DNA of 58,850 nucleotides from Nocardia transvalensis (GTDB taxonomy: Bacteria; Actinomycetota; Actinomycetes; Mycobacteriales; Mycobacteriaceae), in contig NZ_JADLQQ010000020.1 in the NCBI RefSeq assembly GCF_015477765.1, positions 1 to 58,850 on the forward strand, in the 5' to 3' direction. Both the position numbers and the translations under genes were made by a program. This document shows positions 27,185-35,880 of this stretch, one piece after another. The notes beneath the pieces were generated by a model. The model saw nothing but the letters and a program-made list of their open reading frames with translations, was not told the origin of the DNA and did no database searches. The number at the start of each line of letters is the position of its first letter. Positions within the stretch are counted from its first letter, which is position 1.

Positions 27185-28078
27185 ATGCCGAACACCAGCG
27201 CGAAGTCGGCCAAGGCTATTCGTGCGGCCGCGAAATCCTCGCGGACCCGCAAAGCCGGCGGTGGTAAGCCGAGCGGTAAAAAGCCGGTCGGGAGCCTGAT
27301 TCCGTGGTCGGTCATCGGTGCCGGGGTGGTGATCGTGGGCCTGATCGCCGCCCTGGCGGTCTACCTGGTGCCGAAGTATCAGGAGAAAGCCGATGCGGAG
27401 AAATTCACACCCAGCGCGGAAAAGAAGGACCCGTCCACCGAGATCCCCGGGGTGGTGAAGAAGGACTACCCGGCCGGTCTGCACGTGCAGGCCCCGCAGC
27501 GGGTGGCCTACGACATGAGCCCGCCGATGGGCGGCCCGCACGACCAGTCGTGGGCGGCCTGCACCGGTGTGGTGTACACCAAGCCGATCCGGACCGAGAA
27601 TGCGGTGCATTCGCTCGAGCACGGTGCGGTGTGGATCGCCTACAACCCGGACAAGCTCGACGGCGCGGCCGTGGACCGGCTGAAGCAGCGGGTGCAGAAC
27701 AAGCCCGCGATGCTGATGTCGCCCTATCCGGGGCTGGATTCGCCGATCGCGCTGCAGTCGTGGGGCCATCAGCTGAAGCTGGACAGCGCCGACGACAAGC
27801 GCATCGGCCGGTTCATCAGCGCCCTGCAGCTCAATCAGTACACCTATCCGGAGGTCGGGGCCTCGTGCGACAACCCGACCTTCAGCGCGGACAATCCGCC
27901 GCCGTTCGACCCCACTCCCCCGGGCCCCGATGCGACACCGATGGACGGTAAGGGCTTGACGCCGGATGTGACCGAGGGCGGCGGGATACCCGGCGGTATC
28001 CCGGGCATCCCCGGGCTGCCCGGTATGCCCGGCGTTCCCGGTGGTGCGCCGGGGCAGTCCGCGCCGCGGCTGCAGTAG
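27185..28078 (+). CDS. DUF3105 membrane-anchored protein with Gly/Pro-rich tail
   Basis: Function is unknown. It has 297 residues from the ATG at 27185. The first 40 residues are basic, one transmembrane helix lies near 40-62, and the extracytoplasmic DUF3105 domain includes HDQSWAACTGVVY and HSLEHGAVWIAY, whose His and Cys residues could bind metal. The C-terminal 30 residues are a G-x-P-rich run (GIPGIPGLPGMPG) resembling collagen-like repeats. It is divergent from argS and 11 nt before the DUF305 gene, a pairing seen in other actinobacteria. Confidence 0.88.
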   Translation: MPNTSAKSAKAIRAAAKSSRTRKAGGGKPSGKKPVGSLIPWSVIGAGVVIVGLIAALAVYLVPKYQEKADAEKFTPSAEKKDPSTEIPGVVKKDYPAGLHVQAPQRVAYDMSPPMGGPHDQSWAACTGVVYTKPIRTENAVHSLEHGAVWIAYNPDKLDGAAVDRLKQRVQNKPAMLMSPYPGLDSPIALQSWGHQLKLDSADDKRIGRFISALQLNQYTYPEVGASCDNPTFSADNPPPFDPTPPGPDATPMDGKGLTPDVTEGGGIPGGIPGIPGLPGMPGVPGGAPGQSAPRLQ

Positions 28079-28089
28079 TCGGTCGGTCG

Positions 28090-28755
28090 ATGACCCCCGA
28101 TACCTCCGCCCGCCAGCGGACGGCCCTGCTGGTGCTGGCCGCCGTCGGCCTGCTGCTGGCGGGCGTCGCGATCGGGCTGATGGCCCGAATCCCGTTGCAG
28201 GACCGGCCCGATGCGGCGCCCAGCGCGGTCGACACCGGGTTCTGTCAGGACATGTCGGTGCATCACGCCCAGGCCGTGCAGATGGCGGGCCTGGAGCTGG
28301 CCGGCGGCAGCGATCCGGATGTGCGGCGGCTGGCCTACGACATCCTCACCACCCAGCAGAACCAGGCCGGGCGCATGCAGGGCTGGCTGCAGCTGTGGGG
28401 TGAGCCGATGGTGAATTCCGACGGCTACATGGGCTGGATGACCGCCGCGGGTGGCCACCACGGCAGCGCACACCCGGCGTCCGGCTCGCAGCCGTCCATG
28501 CCGGGGATGGCAAACCCACAGGAACTGGAACAACTTCGCACAACCACCGGCCCCGCCCTGGACACCCTGTTCCTGCAACTGATGCTGCGCCACCATCAGG
28601 GCGGCGTGCCCATGATCGAATACGCCGCCACCCGCGCCGACACCGACGCCGTCCGCTCGCTGGCCGACAGCATGAACAAAACCCAGCAGGGCGAGATGCA
28701 CCTCATGACCCGAATGCTCACCACCCGCGGCGCCACCCCCCTCCCCCCACCCTGA
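28090..28755 (+). CDS. DUF305 family exported protein
   Basis: This is a ferritin-like helical protein of the DUF305 family, 221 residues, with one N-terminal hydrophobic helix (about 10-32). The two family repeats are visible as DMSVHHAQAVQMA and LMLRHHQGGVPMI, rich in His and Met. That fits a proposed role in binding copper or other metals outside the membrane (family inference). It is probably cotranscribed with the DUF3105 gene. Confidence 0.9.
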   Translation: MTPDTSARQRTALLVLAAVGLLLAGVAIGLMARIPLQDRPDAAPSAVDTGFCQDMSVHHAQAVQMAGLELAGGSDPDVRRLAYDILTTQQNQAGRMQGWLQLWGEPMVNSDGYMGWMTAAGGHHGSAHPASGSQPSMPGMANPQELEQLRTTTGPALDTLFLQLMLRHHQGGVPMIEYAATRADTDAVRSLADSMNKTQQGEMHLMTRMLTTRGATPLPPP

Positions 28756-28856
28756 ACCCCCGGGTCCACCCCGGTTTTTGGCACACGCCACCCAATGCGA
28801 TACGCTTTCCCAGCCCGATCGGACGACGTGCAAACGGTGACGAACGGGTCCACCCC

Positions 28857-28929
28857 GCCCTCGTAGCTCAGGGGATAGAGCGTCTGCCTCCGGAGCAGAA
28901 GGCCGCAGGTTCGAATCCTGCCGAGGGCA
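28857..28929 (+). tRNA. tRNA-Arg (anticodon CCG)
   Basis: This 73-nt cloverleaf has acceptor arms GCCCTCG/CGAGGGC, a D-arm region AGCTCAGGGGATAGAGC, an anticodon stem TCTGC/GCAGA with loop CTCCGGA, and a T-arm GCAGG-TTCGAAT-CCTGC. The discriminator base is A and CCA is not encoded. It reads CGG codons. Its 3' part is the integration site of the element that follows. Confidence 0.97.
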
Positions 28930-28930
28930 C
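28883..28930 (+). repeat. attL: 48-bp direct repeat in tRNA-Arg
   Basis: The sequence from the anticodon arm to one base past the tRNA end is repeated exactly at 39411-39458. This copy keeps the tRNA whole. The identity stops at both ends of the 48 bp. Confidence 0.95.
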
Positions 28931-28987
28931 GTACGAGTAAGGCCCTGACCAGCACACCACCGGTCGGGGCCTTTGTCGTGCCAAAGG

Positions 28988-30187
28988 TCAGCTGGCTTGG
29001 ATGTCACGAGTTGTCACAACCTGCCCCAAAGTCTTCGCCGCCTCGGCCAGCGCGTCGTCCTGCGAATGGGTGTAGATCCTCGCTGTCACACTGGCATCCG
29101 CATGCCCGAGCCACGCCGCGATCACGGCCATCGGCACCTTCCGCAGATGCATCGTGGTACCGCAGGTGTGGCGTGCATCATGCAGGCGGATGTGACGGAC
29201 ACCAGCCTTCTTCACCATCTTCGCCCACCGATGAGTCAGCGTGTCCGGGTGGTAAGGGGTTCCATCCTCGTTACAAGCGACGTAATCACCATCCTGGTAG
29301 GCATCCCCGAGCGCCAGCTTCTCGGCCGCCTGGAGCCTGTGCGCCCGTCGTAGGACTTCCACCATCTCGTCGTCCATCGGCAGTGTCCGAATCGCGGCTT
29401 CCGTCTTCGGGTCGTCTTCCACGGCCTTGCCTTCAGCCGCCGCCCGACCGAGTTTGACCTTGAGAGTCTTGCGCGTGAAATCCACATCGCTCCAACGCAA
29501 TCCGCCGATTTCGCTACGACGTAGACCGCTCAATGCCAGGAACCACAGATGGCCGTCACGGTTTCCCTCGAGGCTCTTGAGCACCTTCGAGACTTCCTCG
29601 GGTGTGTACGGTTTCGGCTTGGCAGCCTTACCACGCTTGGGCTTGATCGCAACGGCAACGTTGTCCGACACCAGCTTTCGTTCCTTCGCGTAGTCGAGCA
29701 CCATCACCGTGGTTTCCACGGTCCGCTTCAGCGACCGTGTGGCCCACGGGCGACGGATGTTGCCCTTCTCGGTCTTCGTCCCTCCCTTCTTCAACGCAGT
29801 GATCAGGTTATCGAGGTGCTTGCGAGTCAGCTTCTGCACCGGCAGGTTTCCGTACTGCTCGCGCAGCGGTGCCAAGTTGTACTTGTAGCCGCCCAAGGTG
29901 GTCCGCCGTGCCCAATGCAGACTTTCCAGCCAGTCGGCGCACACCTCTTCGACCGTGACATCCTTGCGCGGTATGAAGTTGCCGGATGCAGCCTGATCCA
30001 AGAATTTCGCCAGCGCGGCCCGAGCCTCCTTCTCGGTCTTGTACCGACGCCGGACCTGGTGCCGCTTGCCGGTTTCAGGATCGCGGCCAGCATCCACCAC
30101 CACCTCGTACCGGACGACCTCCTTCTTGGTCCGGCGATCCGTCACCATGATCTTGGAGATCTGCGGGGGCAACTGTTGCCGACTCAT
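28988..30187 (-). CDS. int: Tyrosine recombinase integrase of the element
   Basis: This enzyme integrates and excises the element at tRNA-Arg. It has 399 residues. An AP2-like arm-binding region is at about 25-65, a core-binding SAM-like domain at about 75-180 and the catalytic domain from about 190. Catalytic residues are Arg223 (LSGLRRSEIG), His336 and Arg339 (LHDARHT), His362 (WLGHAD) and Tyr372 (RIYTH). It lies next to attL, and its ATG overlaps the xis stop by 4 nt. No truncation is seen. Confidence 0.97.
   Translation of the reverse strand: MSRQQLPPQISKIMVTDRRTKKEVVRYEVVVDAGRDPETGKRHQVRRRYKTEKEARAALAKFLDQAASGNFIPRKDVTVEEVCADWLESLHWARRTTLGGYKYNLAPLREQYGNLPVQKLTRKHLDNLITALKKGGTKTEKGNIRRPWATRSLKRTVETTVMVLDYAKERKLVSDNVAVAIKPKRGKAAKPKPYTPEEVSKVLKSLEGNRDGHLWFLALSGLRRSEIGGLRWSDVDFTRKTLKVKLGRAAAEGKAVEDDPKTEAAIRTLPMDDEMVEVLRRAHRLQAAEKLALGDAYQDGDYVACNEDGTPYHPDTLTHRWAKMVKKAGVRHIRLHDARHTCGTTMHLRKVPMAVIAAWLGHADASVTARIYTHSQDDALAEAAKTLGQVVTTRDIQAS
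29000..29019 (+). promoter_or_regulatory. Candidate integrase arm-type site (attL side)
   Basis: GATGTCAC, four bases, then TGTCACAA, located 70 bp inside the element from attL and within the 3' end of int. A matching pair lies at 39300-39320 near attR. Confidence 0.5.
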
Positions 30188-30360
30188 GCCGCCGCTCCGT
30201 CCAACTTGGCGATGTAGTCGACTACGGCTTGCTCGGTCACGAACCGTCTCCGGCCGATCTTCACCGACCGCAGCTCACCCGATGCGATCAGTTCGTAGTA
30301 CTTACTGTGCCCGATTGGAATCCGCTTCCGAACTTCCTTCTCGTCCAACAGCCGCGACAT
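30184..30360 (-). CDS. xis: Excisionase (helix-turn-helix, Xis)
   Basis: This small DNA-binding protein directs the integrase to excision. It has 58 residues. The MerR/excisionase-like winged helix includes KRIPIGHSKYYELIASGEL and KIGRRRFVTEQAV. The ATG at 30360 is preferred over 30369 because GGAGG is then about 10 nt upstream. It lies between rep and int, as in pSAM2. Confidence 0.9.
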   Translation of the reverse strand: MSRLLDEKEVRKRIPIGHSKYYELIASGELRSVKIGRRRFVTEQAVVDYIAKLDGAAA

Positions 30361-30374
30361 ATCCCGCATCCCTC

Positions 30375-32063
30375 CTACGCCGCTTCCCGAACTGCCGAAA
30401 TTTCGTGCCCGTCAGGCGGTTTAGCGGCCAGCTGGGCTCTGAGGTATTCCGCCCGCCATCTGGTCCTGCGGGAGATGGCGCCCATGATCAGGTGCTCCCG
30501 AAGCGGGCGATCCTTGTCGCCAGGCTCCACCGGTGTCACCTTCAGATGTGAGGTGTCCGGTTTCTGGATGCCGACCGAGGCGAGCAGTTGCCGAACGAAT
30601 TCGGCGCGGTCGGCTTTGTGGTCCGGGAGGGTCTTGCCGCTCCAGCGTCGTGACACCAGCACGCGGCGACCGGGCAGGCCGAGGGTGTCGCGGCGGTGGG
30701 CTTTGCCCTTGCAGCGGCCGGGGACTGTCTTCTCGGTGGCACCTACGGGGACGATGCCGTATTCGAGCCAGACCGGGCAGCGGGGCGAGCAGGGCACCTT
30801 TTGCAGTTCGGCGTGGAGGCGGTCGTAGTGGTCGGCCGCGCGGTCCGAGCGTGGTTCGACGATTTCGCTGATCGATTTGACCAGGTACTTGGTGACGTAG
30901 CCGATGGTTCGGCCGGCCTTTTCGGCGATCACGCCTTTGATGTGCTTGCGGTCCATCTGCTCGCCGAACCGCACCACATGCGCCGGATCCAGGTCGTCCA
31001 CCGAGTCCAGGCGGTCCAGGGCGTCATCCCAATAGGTGAGGGCGTGCCCGGTGTCGGGGTCGACGAAGGTGGTCTTGCGGTAATCCCACACCGGCTGGTG
31101 CTGGCCGCCGTAGACGCGGTTCTCGGGGTCGAAGTGCGGCCACCACACTTGGTGGTAGGTCGCGGCGGTCACTTGCCGAAGAATCTCGCGGGAGATCGCA
31201 CCCCGGATCAGGATGTGCAGATGCGGGGCACCACGGCGTTGAGGCTCCACGGTGGCGAAGTACTGGACATCCCAGCCGACCGCCCGCCGCAGGTTCTGAA
31301 TCCACCGGTCGACCAGCTTGGAGAAGAACACGATGTCGCGAGCCTGCCGGACGTAGTCATAGGAGCCGGGGTTCACCGGGCAACCATCAGAGCAGGATTG
31401 CCCCTTGTCGTCGGTGGCGCCGTCGGAGTTGATCCTCCCGTAGGAGGGCATCGTGAGCGTGACAAACATGCTCGGTTGATGCCCTCCGGCGAACACCTTG
31501 CCGATGGTGCGTTTCTCCACCTTGCGGCGAGGCAGGTTAGGCACGTCCTGGCGCCGCCTGGTCGACCGCCGCCGCCGATCCTTCCCGGTTGCATCCAAGG
31601 CCGGGAGCCGACCACGTAGACCCGTTTCCCGCAGTTCGCGATCCAGCTCGAGCACGTCGTCGCGGATGTCGGCGGCCTGGTCCTCATCCCCGTCCGCGAG
31701 CGCTTCCCGGAACCGGGCGGCCAAATCGGCACGGGCGGTGAGCAATTCGATCTGCCGCTCGGTCGGGTCGGTCTTGTAGTCCACCGACTCTTCGGCCATG
31801 TGCCAGCCCTCACGGCATTGGGCAATCCGCAGGGCGCGATGGGCTTTGGCACAGGCCGGGCACACCGATTCGATCGTGGACTTGCACGGCGCACCCTCGT
31901 ACGTGACCGTCCCAGTTTTCAGGTCTTCCACCCGCATCGGGATCGGCCGCTGGCACACGCCGAACTTCTCCGCGGTGGCCTGGGCGATCTCGAACAGGTT
32001 GGGTAGGGAGCGCCGCTGTGCGGCAGTCTCCTTCGCAGTCGAAGCAGTGGCGTTTTCGTTCAT
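30375..32063 (-). CDS. Replication initiator (RepSA-like, rolling-circle)
   Basis: This is the Rep of actinomycete integrative elements, thought to nick the origin and start rolling-circle copying of the excised circle. It has 562 residues from the ATG at 32063. Cysteine pairs near residues 37-85 and 225-230 suggest zinc binding. The HUH metal motif is HLHIL at 281-285, and the tyrosines in GYVTKYLVKS (389, 393) are candidate nucleophiles. Its start shares a base with the stop of the upstream gene (TGATG). Confidence 0.9.
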   Translation of the reverse strand: MNENATASTAKETAAQRRSLPNLFEIAQATAEKFGVCQRPIPMRVEDLKTGTVTYEGAPCKSTIESVCPACAKAHRALRIAQCREGWHMAEESVDYKTDPTERQIELLTARADLAARFREALADGDEDQAADIRDDVLELDRELRETGLRGRLPALDATGKDRRRRSTRRRQDVPNLPRRKVEKRTIGKVFAGGHQPSMFVTLTMPSYGRINSDGATDDKGQSCSDGCPVNPGSYDYVRQARDIVFFSKLVDRWIQNLRRAVGWDVQYFATVEPQRRGAPHLHILIRGAISREILRQVTAATYHQVWWPHFDPENRVYGGQHQPVWDYRKTTFVDPDTGHALTYWDDALDRLDSVDDLDPAHVVRFGEQMDRKHIKGVIAEKAGRTIGYVTKYLVKSISEIVEPRSDRAADHYDRLHAELQKVPCSPRCPVWLEYGIVPVGATEKTVPGRCKGKAHRRDTLGLPGRRVLVSRRWSGKTLPDHKADRAEFVRQLLASVGIQKPDTSHLKVTPVEPGDKDRPLREHLIMGAISRRTRWRAEYLRAQLAAKPPDGHEISAVREAA

Positions 32064-32692
32064 CAAGCAGCGTCCTTCATCCGGCCAAGACCGTCGATAC
32101 GAGGCAGAGCGATCGTTTCAGCGAGCGAATCCCGTTGCCGCATAACCAGTTCCATCACACCCGGACCGATGACGGTGGCCCGGCAGTCATGAGCGCCGAA
32201 GGCGTGGGCAATGTGGGCGGTGCGGTTGGCGTAGTCGTCCGGGCACTGGCCTTCAAGCATCCGTACCCGCAGCCGATCCACCGCCTCCCCGATCTCGACA
32301 CCCACCAGACGCGGCACCAACGTGGACTCACCACGGATCACGGTCAGATGGCAGGCTTGCAGCCGCCTGCTCCAGCGGCTCCGATAGCGCCACCAAGCCA
32401 GGAACCGGCGTCGCGCCCGCGAGGTGAGCCACCGCTCGAAGGTCTGCGGGCTCCGTAGCCGCCACAGCACCATCACCGCGATGAACACCCCGACCACCAC
32501 GACACCCAGCACCCACGACACCCAGACACCCACAGCCACCGCGAACCCGATCGGGACCGAGACCATCGGGAACAACACCACCCACCACACCAGCACCACC
32601 GCAGCCTTGAGAGCCAGCCACACCAGCTCCATCACCGCTTCGGCGATCAAATCGAACGGGTCTTTACCCCGCTCGCTAGTTCTCGATGCCAT
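32063..32692 (-). CDS. Element membrane protein, unknown function
   Basis: It has 209 residues. Two or three strongly hydrophobic helices lie near 18-80 (VVLVWWVVLFPMVSVPIGFA and following). A basic LWRLRSPQTFERWLTSRARR segment follows, then a soluble C-terminal half. The basic linker resembles the region after the membrane helices in actinobacterial Tra/FtsK proteins, so it may supply the membrane part for the short translocase encoded upstream (inference). It is coupled to rep. Confidence 0.7.
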   Translation of the reverse strand: MASRTSERGKDPFDLIAEAVMELVWLALKAAVVLVWWVVLFPMVSVPIGFAVAVGVWVSWVLGVVVVGVFIAVMVLWRLRSPQTFERWLTSRARRRFLAWWRYRSRWSRRLQACHLTVIRGESTLVPRLVGVEIGEAVDRLRVRMLEGQCPDDYANRTAHIAHAFGAHDCRATVIGPGVMELVMRQRDSLAETIALPRIDGLGRMKDAA

Positions 32693-32708
32693 AACAGCTC
32701 TTCCTTGT

Positions 32709-33149
32709 TCAGTCGTTGCGGTACAGGTGGCTCAACCACCCACTTGCCTGCTCGAGGTGATGACCCGCCGACGAATGCGCTCGCGCAGCGCAGCGCAGCA
32801 GATCAGCGGCCTGGTGAGCAGTGGCCTGCACCTGGTCGCGGCGACCGTCCGGATTGTCGTGGCCGAACCGATCGGTGTGGGTGGACTCATCCCCCATACG
32901 GATGGCCCAATTACCCAGGCGGTCAAGCACATCGGTGGCACGCTGATCGGCCGCGAGCAGCTGCCCGACCAAGGTGTGTGCGTCTGCGGGATCGGACAGC
33001 AGCCTGCGAGTACCGGTGCTGGTGGAATGGCCCAGGTAGCGCCACAGCTCTGCAATGGCCGCCGCAGCGGAAATCACCGACTCGGTGGTGTACGGGCCGT
33101 CGAGGCGCCAGGTGCGTCGCACCAGATCTATTCCGGCTTCAGCCGACAT
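32709..33149 (-). CDS. Element hypothetical protein
   Basis: It has 146 residues, soluble and helical, and I do not recognise the family. It is rich in Ala, His and Asp, with no membrane segment or catalytic motif. Its start overlaps the end of the next upstream gene by 11 nt, so it belongs to the same transfer/replication operon. Codon use matches the neighbours, so it is probably real. Confidence 0.7.
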   Translation of the reverse strand: MSAEAGIDLVRRTWRLDGPYTTESVISAAAAIAELWRYLGHSTSTGTRRLLSDPADAHTLVGQLLAADQRATDVLDRLGNWAIRMGDESTHTDRFGHDNPDGRRDQVQATAHQAADLLRCAARAHSSAGHHLEQASGWLSHLYRND

Positions 33150-33396
33150 GACGGCTCTCCTTCCGGCGGGATTCGGGTCGGGGCAGGTCCAGAGTCAACT
33201 GGGTCGGCAGCTCGTCCTCACCGTTCCAACTGCGCCACATGCCTTCCTCTGAATTCCGGTACACCACAACCGCTTTGGTGCTCGCATTCCGGAGTGCTGC
33301 GGCGTAGATCGCAGCGTCGGCCGCTCCCCGGGCGTAGGGCAGGGGACGGATGGTGCGGCCGATCTTCACGCCCCACTGCACGCGCTTGGTGGTCAT
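33139..33396 (-). CDS. Element hypothetical protein, small
   Basis: It has 85 residues from the ATG at 33396 (MTTKRVQWGVKIGRTIRPLP). The compact alpha/beta-looking sequence includes AAIYAAALRNASTKAVVVYRN and a WRSWNG segment. The family is unknown to me. The start overlaps the stop of the upstream small gene by 4 nt, and its own end overlaps the next gene by 11 nt. This dense packing supports it as coding. Confidence 0.65.
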   Translation of the reverse strand: MTTKRVQWGVKIGRTIRPLPYARGAADAAIYAAALRNASTKAVVVYRNSEEGMWRSWNGEDELPTQLTLDLPRPESRRKESRHVG

Positions 33397-33608
33397 GCGG
33401 CCCAGTCCTCTCCACCGTCGTCGTCCAGGCCGGTATCCCATCCGGGCACGTCGCCCGTTTCAGCGAGCAGATGCACCGCGATCGAGGCCGGATCCATCCC
33501 GGCGCGTTCGAATTGGCAGCGGCGGCGCGACCGGATATGGACCACGGCGTCGATGTCCTCGCGGTCGATGTGGCGAGTCGAGGAGGTGTGGACACGGCGG
33601 ATGTTCAT
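33393..33608 (-). CDS. Element hypothetical protein, small
   Basis: It has 71 residues from the ATG at 33608 (MNIRRVHTSSTRHIDREDID). It is acidic at the C-terminus and has no cysteine motif. Both ends overlap neighbours by 4 nt, giving an unbroken chain of coupled genes from the translocase to rep. Function is unknown. Confidence 0.65.
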   Translation of the reverse strand: MNIRRVHTSSTRHIDREDIDAVVHIRSRRRCQFERAGMDPASIAVHLLAETGDVPGWDTGLDDDGGEDWAA

Positions 33609-33931
33609 GGGAGAGCCTCGATTTCGGGGATACCGCACCGGTCACAGGCGCGGGAACGGGATTTCGTACCCAGCGGCCACGCCGTGGTCCGCCAGGTGTC
33701 GGGGAAGAGATGACCGTGTTCCCTGCATGTCGCCGTGGCCATACAGCCGTCGCAGAGGACGCGGTCACCGTCGTAGGCCCAGCCGATCCCCGCACCCCGG
33801 TGGGTGATGTAGGCGATCGCTTGGGCGACGGAGTCGAAGCAGATCGACTCGTTATTGTTCTCGCAGTAGTGGTCTCCGCAGATGTCGCAGTAGATGACCA
33901 CGTGTTCCTCAATTACGAATCCGGATTTCAT
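33605..33931 (-). CDS. Element protein with cysteine pairs (putative zinc ribbon)
   Basis: It has 108 residues. CDICGDHYC (residues 15-23), CDGC (60-63), CREH (69-72) and CDRC at the end give two or more possible zinc-binding knuckles. Such small zinc proteins are common in actinobacterial plasmids, but this one has no assigned job. It overlaps the translocase gene by 4 nt and so is cotranscribed with it. Confidence 0.7.
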   Translation of the reverse strand: MKSGFVIEEHVVIYCDICGDHYCENNNESICFDSVAQAIAYITHRGAGIGWAYDGDRVLCDGCMATATCREHGHLFPDTWRTTAWPLGTKSRSRACDRCGIPEIEALP

Positions 33932-35241
33932 GCCGCCATGCCTCCCCCATTGCCGAGGTCTTCGTCGCCGAGATCGTCGGGATCGAAGCCGCTGTAGTCC
34001 TCCGCAGGAGCGGTGTCGGGTTGATCTGGGGCGTAGGCGGCGACGATGGCGTCGGCGTCCTCATCACTGATCCAGAACGCCCGCACCCGCACGAACTCGG
34101 CAGTGCCGTCCTCACCCACGTAGCCGACACCGGGTGTGGTGTCCGGGATCTGGTCACACCGGGCACCGCGATCGCGCGAGCCTTGGCCGTGCACCATCGT
34201 GGTTTGGGTCGGCTCATCCAGCCGCAACCCGATCCGGACCGGGAACAGCTGCCTGTTGGGCATCGTCTCCTTCGACGGGTCCTGCAACGCGGCGACCACC
34301 GACACCCCGACCGCGCGGCCCTTCGACAGCAACAGACCCGTCAGGCGCCGGAACTCCTCCTGCTGCTCACGGGTGGCGTAGGAGGACAGCGCCGCGGCTT
34401 CATCAACAATGATCAGGATCAGCGGCTCATCCGCGCTGGGGACGAGCTTGCGGATACCGGCCTCGCGCATCCGGGCCGCGCGTTCCTCCATGATCGTGAC
34501 CGCTTCGCCCAGCATCGCCAGGATGCCATCGGCGGTCCATTCGAACCGCACCCACAGTTTCGAGCCGCGACCGAATTCCATGCCGCCCTTGGGATCTGCC
34601 ATCCACACATCCACGAGTCCGGCTTTGATCGCGGGCCCGATCCCGGCGATGATCGACCACAACACCGATCCCTTGCCCGAGCCGGTCGCCCCGGCAAGCA
34701 GGATGTGGGCATACAGCACTTTCAGCAGCCAGGGCCAGCCGTCTTCGCGGACGCCGACCGGGACCGCCTCCAGGTCCACCTCGTTGTGAACCACCTCCGG
34801 CGCCGTTGCCGGGGCAGCGAGCGTGTCGTGCACGCGCACCTGAAGACGGACCCAGCCCGGATCGGCCGGCTGCGCGGTCACCCGATCCACCCCCATATAG
34901 GCGGCCAGCTCGTCCAGGGTCTTCTCGTCGGTCCAGTCCCGCAGCGACTGACCACCCAGCATCCGAATCTCGACCGTCAGACCGTGCAGGTCGTAGTCGT
35001 AGAACTCGACATACGGGAAGCCCTTCTCCGGCGCTCCCAGGCCCAGAGTTGCGAACATCAGATCCGTGTAGAACGGGTCGGCGAACACATGCACCGCCGC
35101 CCGCAACCGCGCCGGGGCATCCGCGACAATCTCCGCCACCGTGGCCGGTCGGACGACCCTTCGGCTGGGCCAGGGCAGTAGCCAGGCACCGAACCCGATG
35201 GCCCCCACTAGGGCGACGGCAAAGGGAATCAACTCAGACAT
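33928..35241 (-). CDS. FtsK/SpoIIIE-like DNA translocase (Tra protein)
   Basis: This single protein moves double-stranded DNA between mycelial cells in AICE conjugation. It has 437 residues from the ATG at 35241, with TGAGGAG upstream. One N-terminal helix lies at 4-24. Walker A GATGSGKG is at 184-191, Walker B LILIIVDE at 274-281, and LQDPSKETMPNRQLFPVRI is typical of the family. The membrane domain is short compared with FtsK. The longer open frame to 35481 has no family sequence. An acidic tail ends the protein. Confidence 0.92.
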   Translation of the reverse strand: MSELIPFAVALVGAIGFGAWLLPWPSRRVVRPATVAEIVADAPARLRAAVHVFADPFYTDLMFATLGLGAPEKGFPYVEFYDYDLHGLTVEIRMLGGQSLRDWTDEKTLDELAAYMGVDRVTAQPADPGWVRLQVRVHDTLAAPATAPEVVHNEVDLEAVPVGVREDGWPWLLKVLYAHILLAGATGSGKGSVLWSIIAGIGPAIKAGLVDVWMADPKGGMEFGRGSKLWVRFEWTADGILAMLGEAVTIMEERAARMREAGIRKLVPSADEPLILIIVDEAAALSSYATREQQEEFRRLTGLLLSKGRAVGVSVVAALQDPSKETMPNRQLFPVRIGLRLDEPTQTTMVHGQGSRDRGARCDQIPDTTPGVGYVGEDGTAEFVRVRAFWISDEDADAIVAAYAPDQPDTAPAEDYSGFDPDDLGDEDLGNGGGMAA

Positions 35242-35257
35242 CGGAAGAAGCTCCTCA

Positions 35258-35878
35258 TCAGGAGACCGCGAGCGACGGCGCCTCGTGCTGCACCGGCCGC
35301 GGAGGACGAATAGGACGCACTGGCACCACAGCCGGGCGACTCTGCGGAACTGTGACCGGCACAACCGGTTTCGGCTCAATAGTGGAAGTAGTAGCGGCAT
35401 CCGGTGCTTCGTCAGGGAACTCATCGGTAACCAGGCCCGGGTCTGGCACCAAGGCCGAATGCGGTTGTGCCGCACGCACAAGCACGGCCAAGCCGTGAGT
35501 ATCGGCTAGAAGGGAGATCGGGGCGATAGCCGCCACCAGCGCCGACGCCCAGGCCGGAAGGTCATGTCCGGCAGCGACCGCGTGCAGGGAGTTCCCGGCG
35601 ATCGACACCGCAGCCCCCGCTGCGAGCACCCACACGAACCAACGCCGTTCCCGTGAAGCAGCCAGCACCAGCACGCCGAGGGTGGCCTGGATGATGGTTC
35701 CGTCGATCACCACCGGCAGACACCATGCCCAGCCAGCAGGAATATGCGCCAGCTTGGCCAGATCCCGGAGGGCGGCGAACGAGAGTACGAACGCCGCCGC
35801 TCCCACCCCGACGATGGTGACCACCGCGAACACCCGCGCTAGGCGCATGCTCACGGCAGCCGTTCCACCCGTACTCAT
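35258..35878 (-). CDS. DUF2637 membrane protein (Spd-like)
   Basis: It has 206 residues. Four hydrophobic helices lie near 12-35, 48-70, 78-100 and 108-130, with the family core FALRDLAKLA..PAGWAWCLPVVIDGTIIQAT. A proline-rich cytoplasmic tail follows. DUF2637 proteins sit beside tra genes in actinomycete elements and are thought to help plasmid spread in mycelium. It lies 16 nt upstream of the translocase. Confidence 0.85.
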   Translation of the reverse strand: MSTGGTAAVSMRLARVFAVVTIVGVGAAAFVLSFAALRDLAKLAHIPAGWAWCLPVVIDGTIIQATLGVLVLAASRERRWFVWVLAAGAAVSIAGNSLHAVAAGHDLPAWASALVAAIAPISLLADTHGLAVLVRAAQPHSALVPDPGLVTDEFPDEAPDAATTSTIEPKPVVPVTVPQSRPAVVPVRPIRPPRPVQHEAPSLAVS

Positions 35879-35880
35879 GA

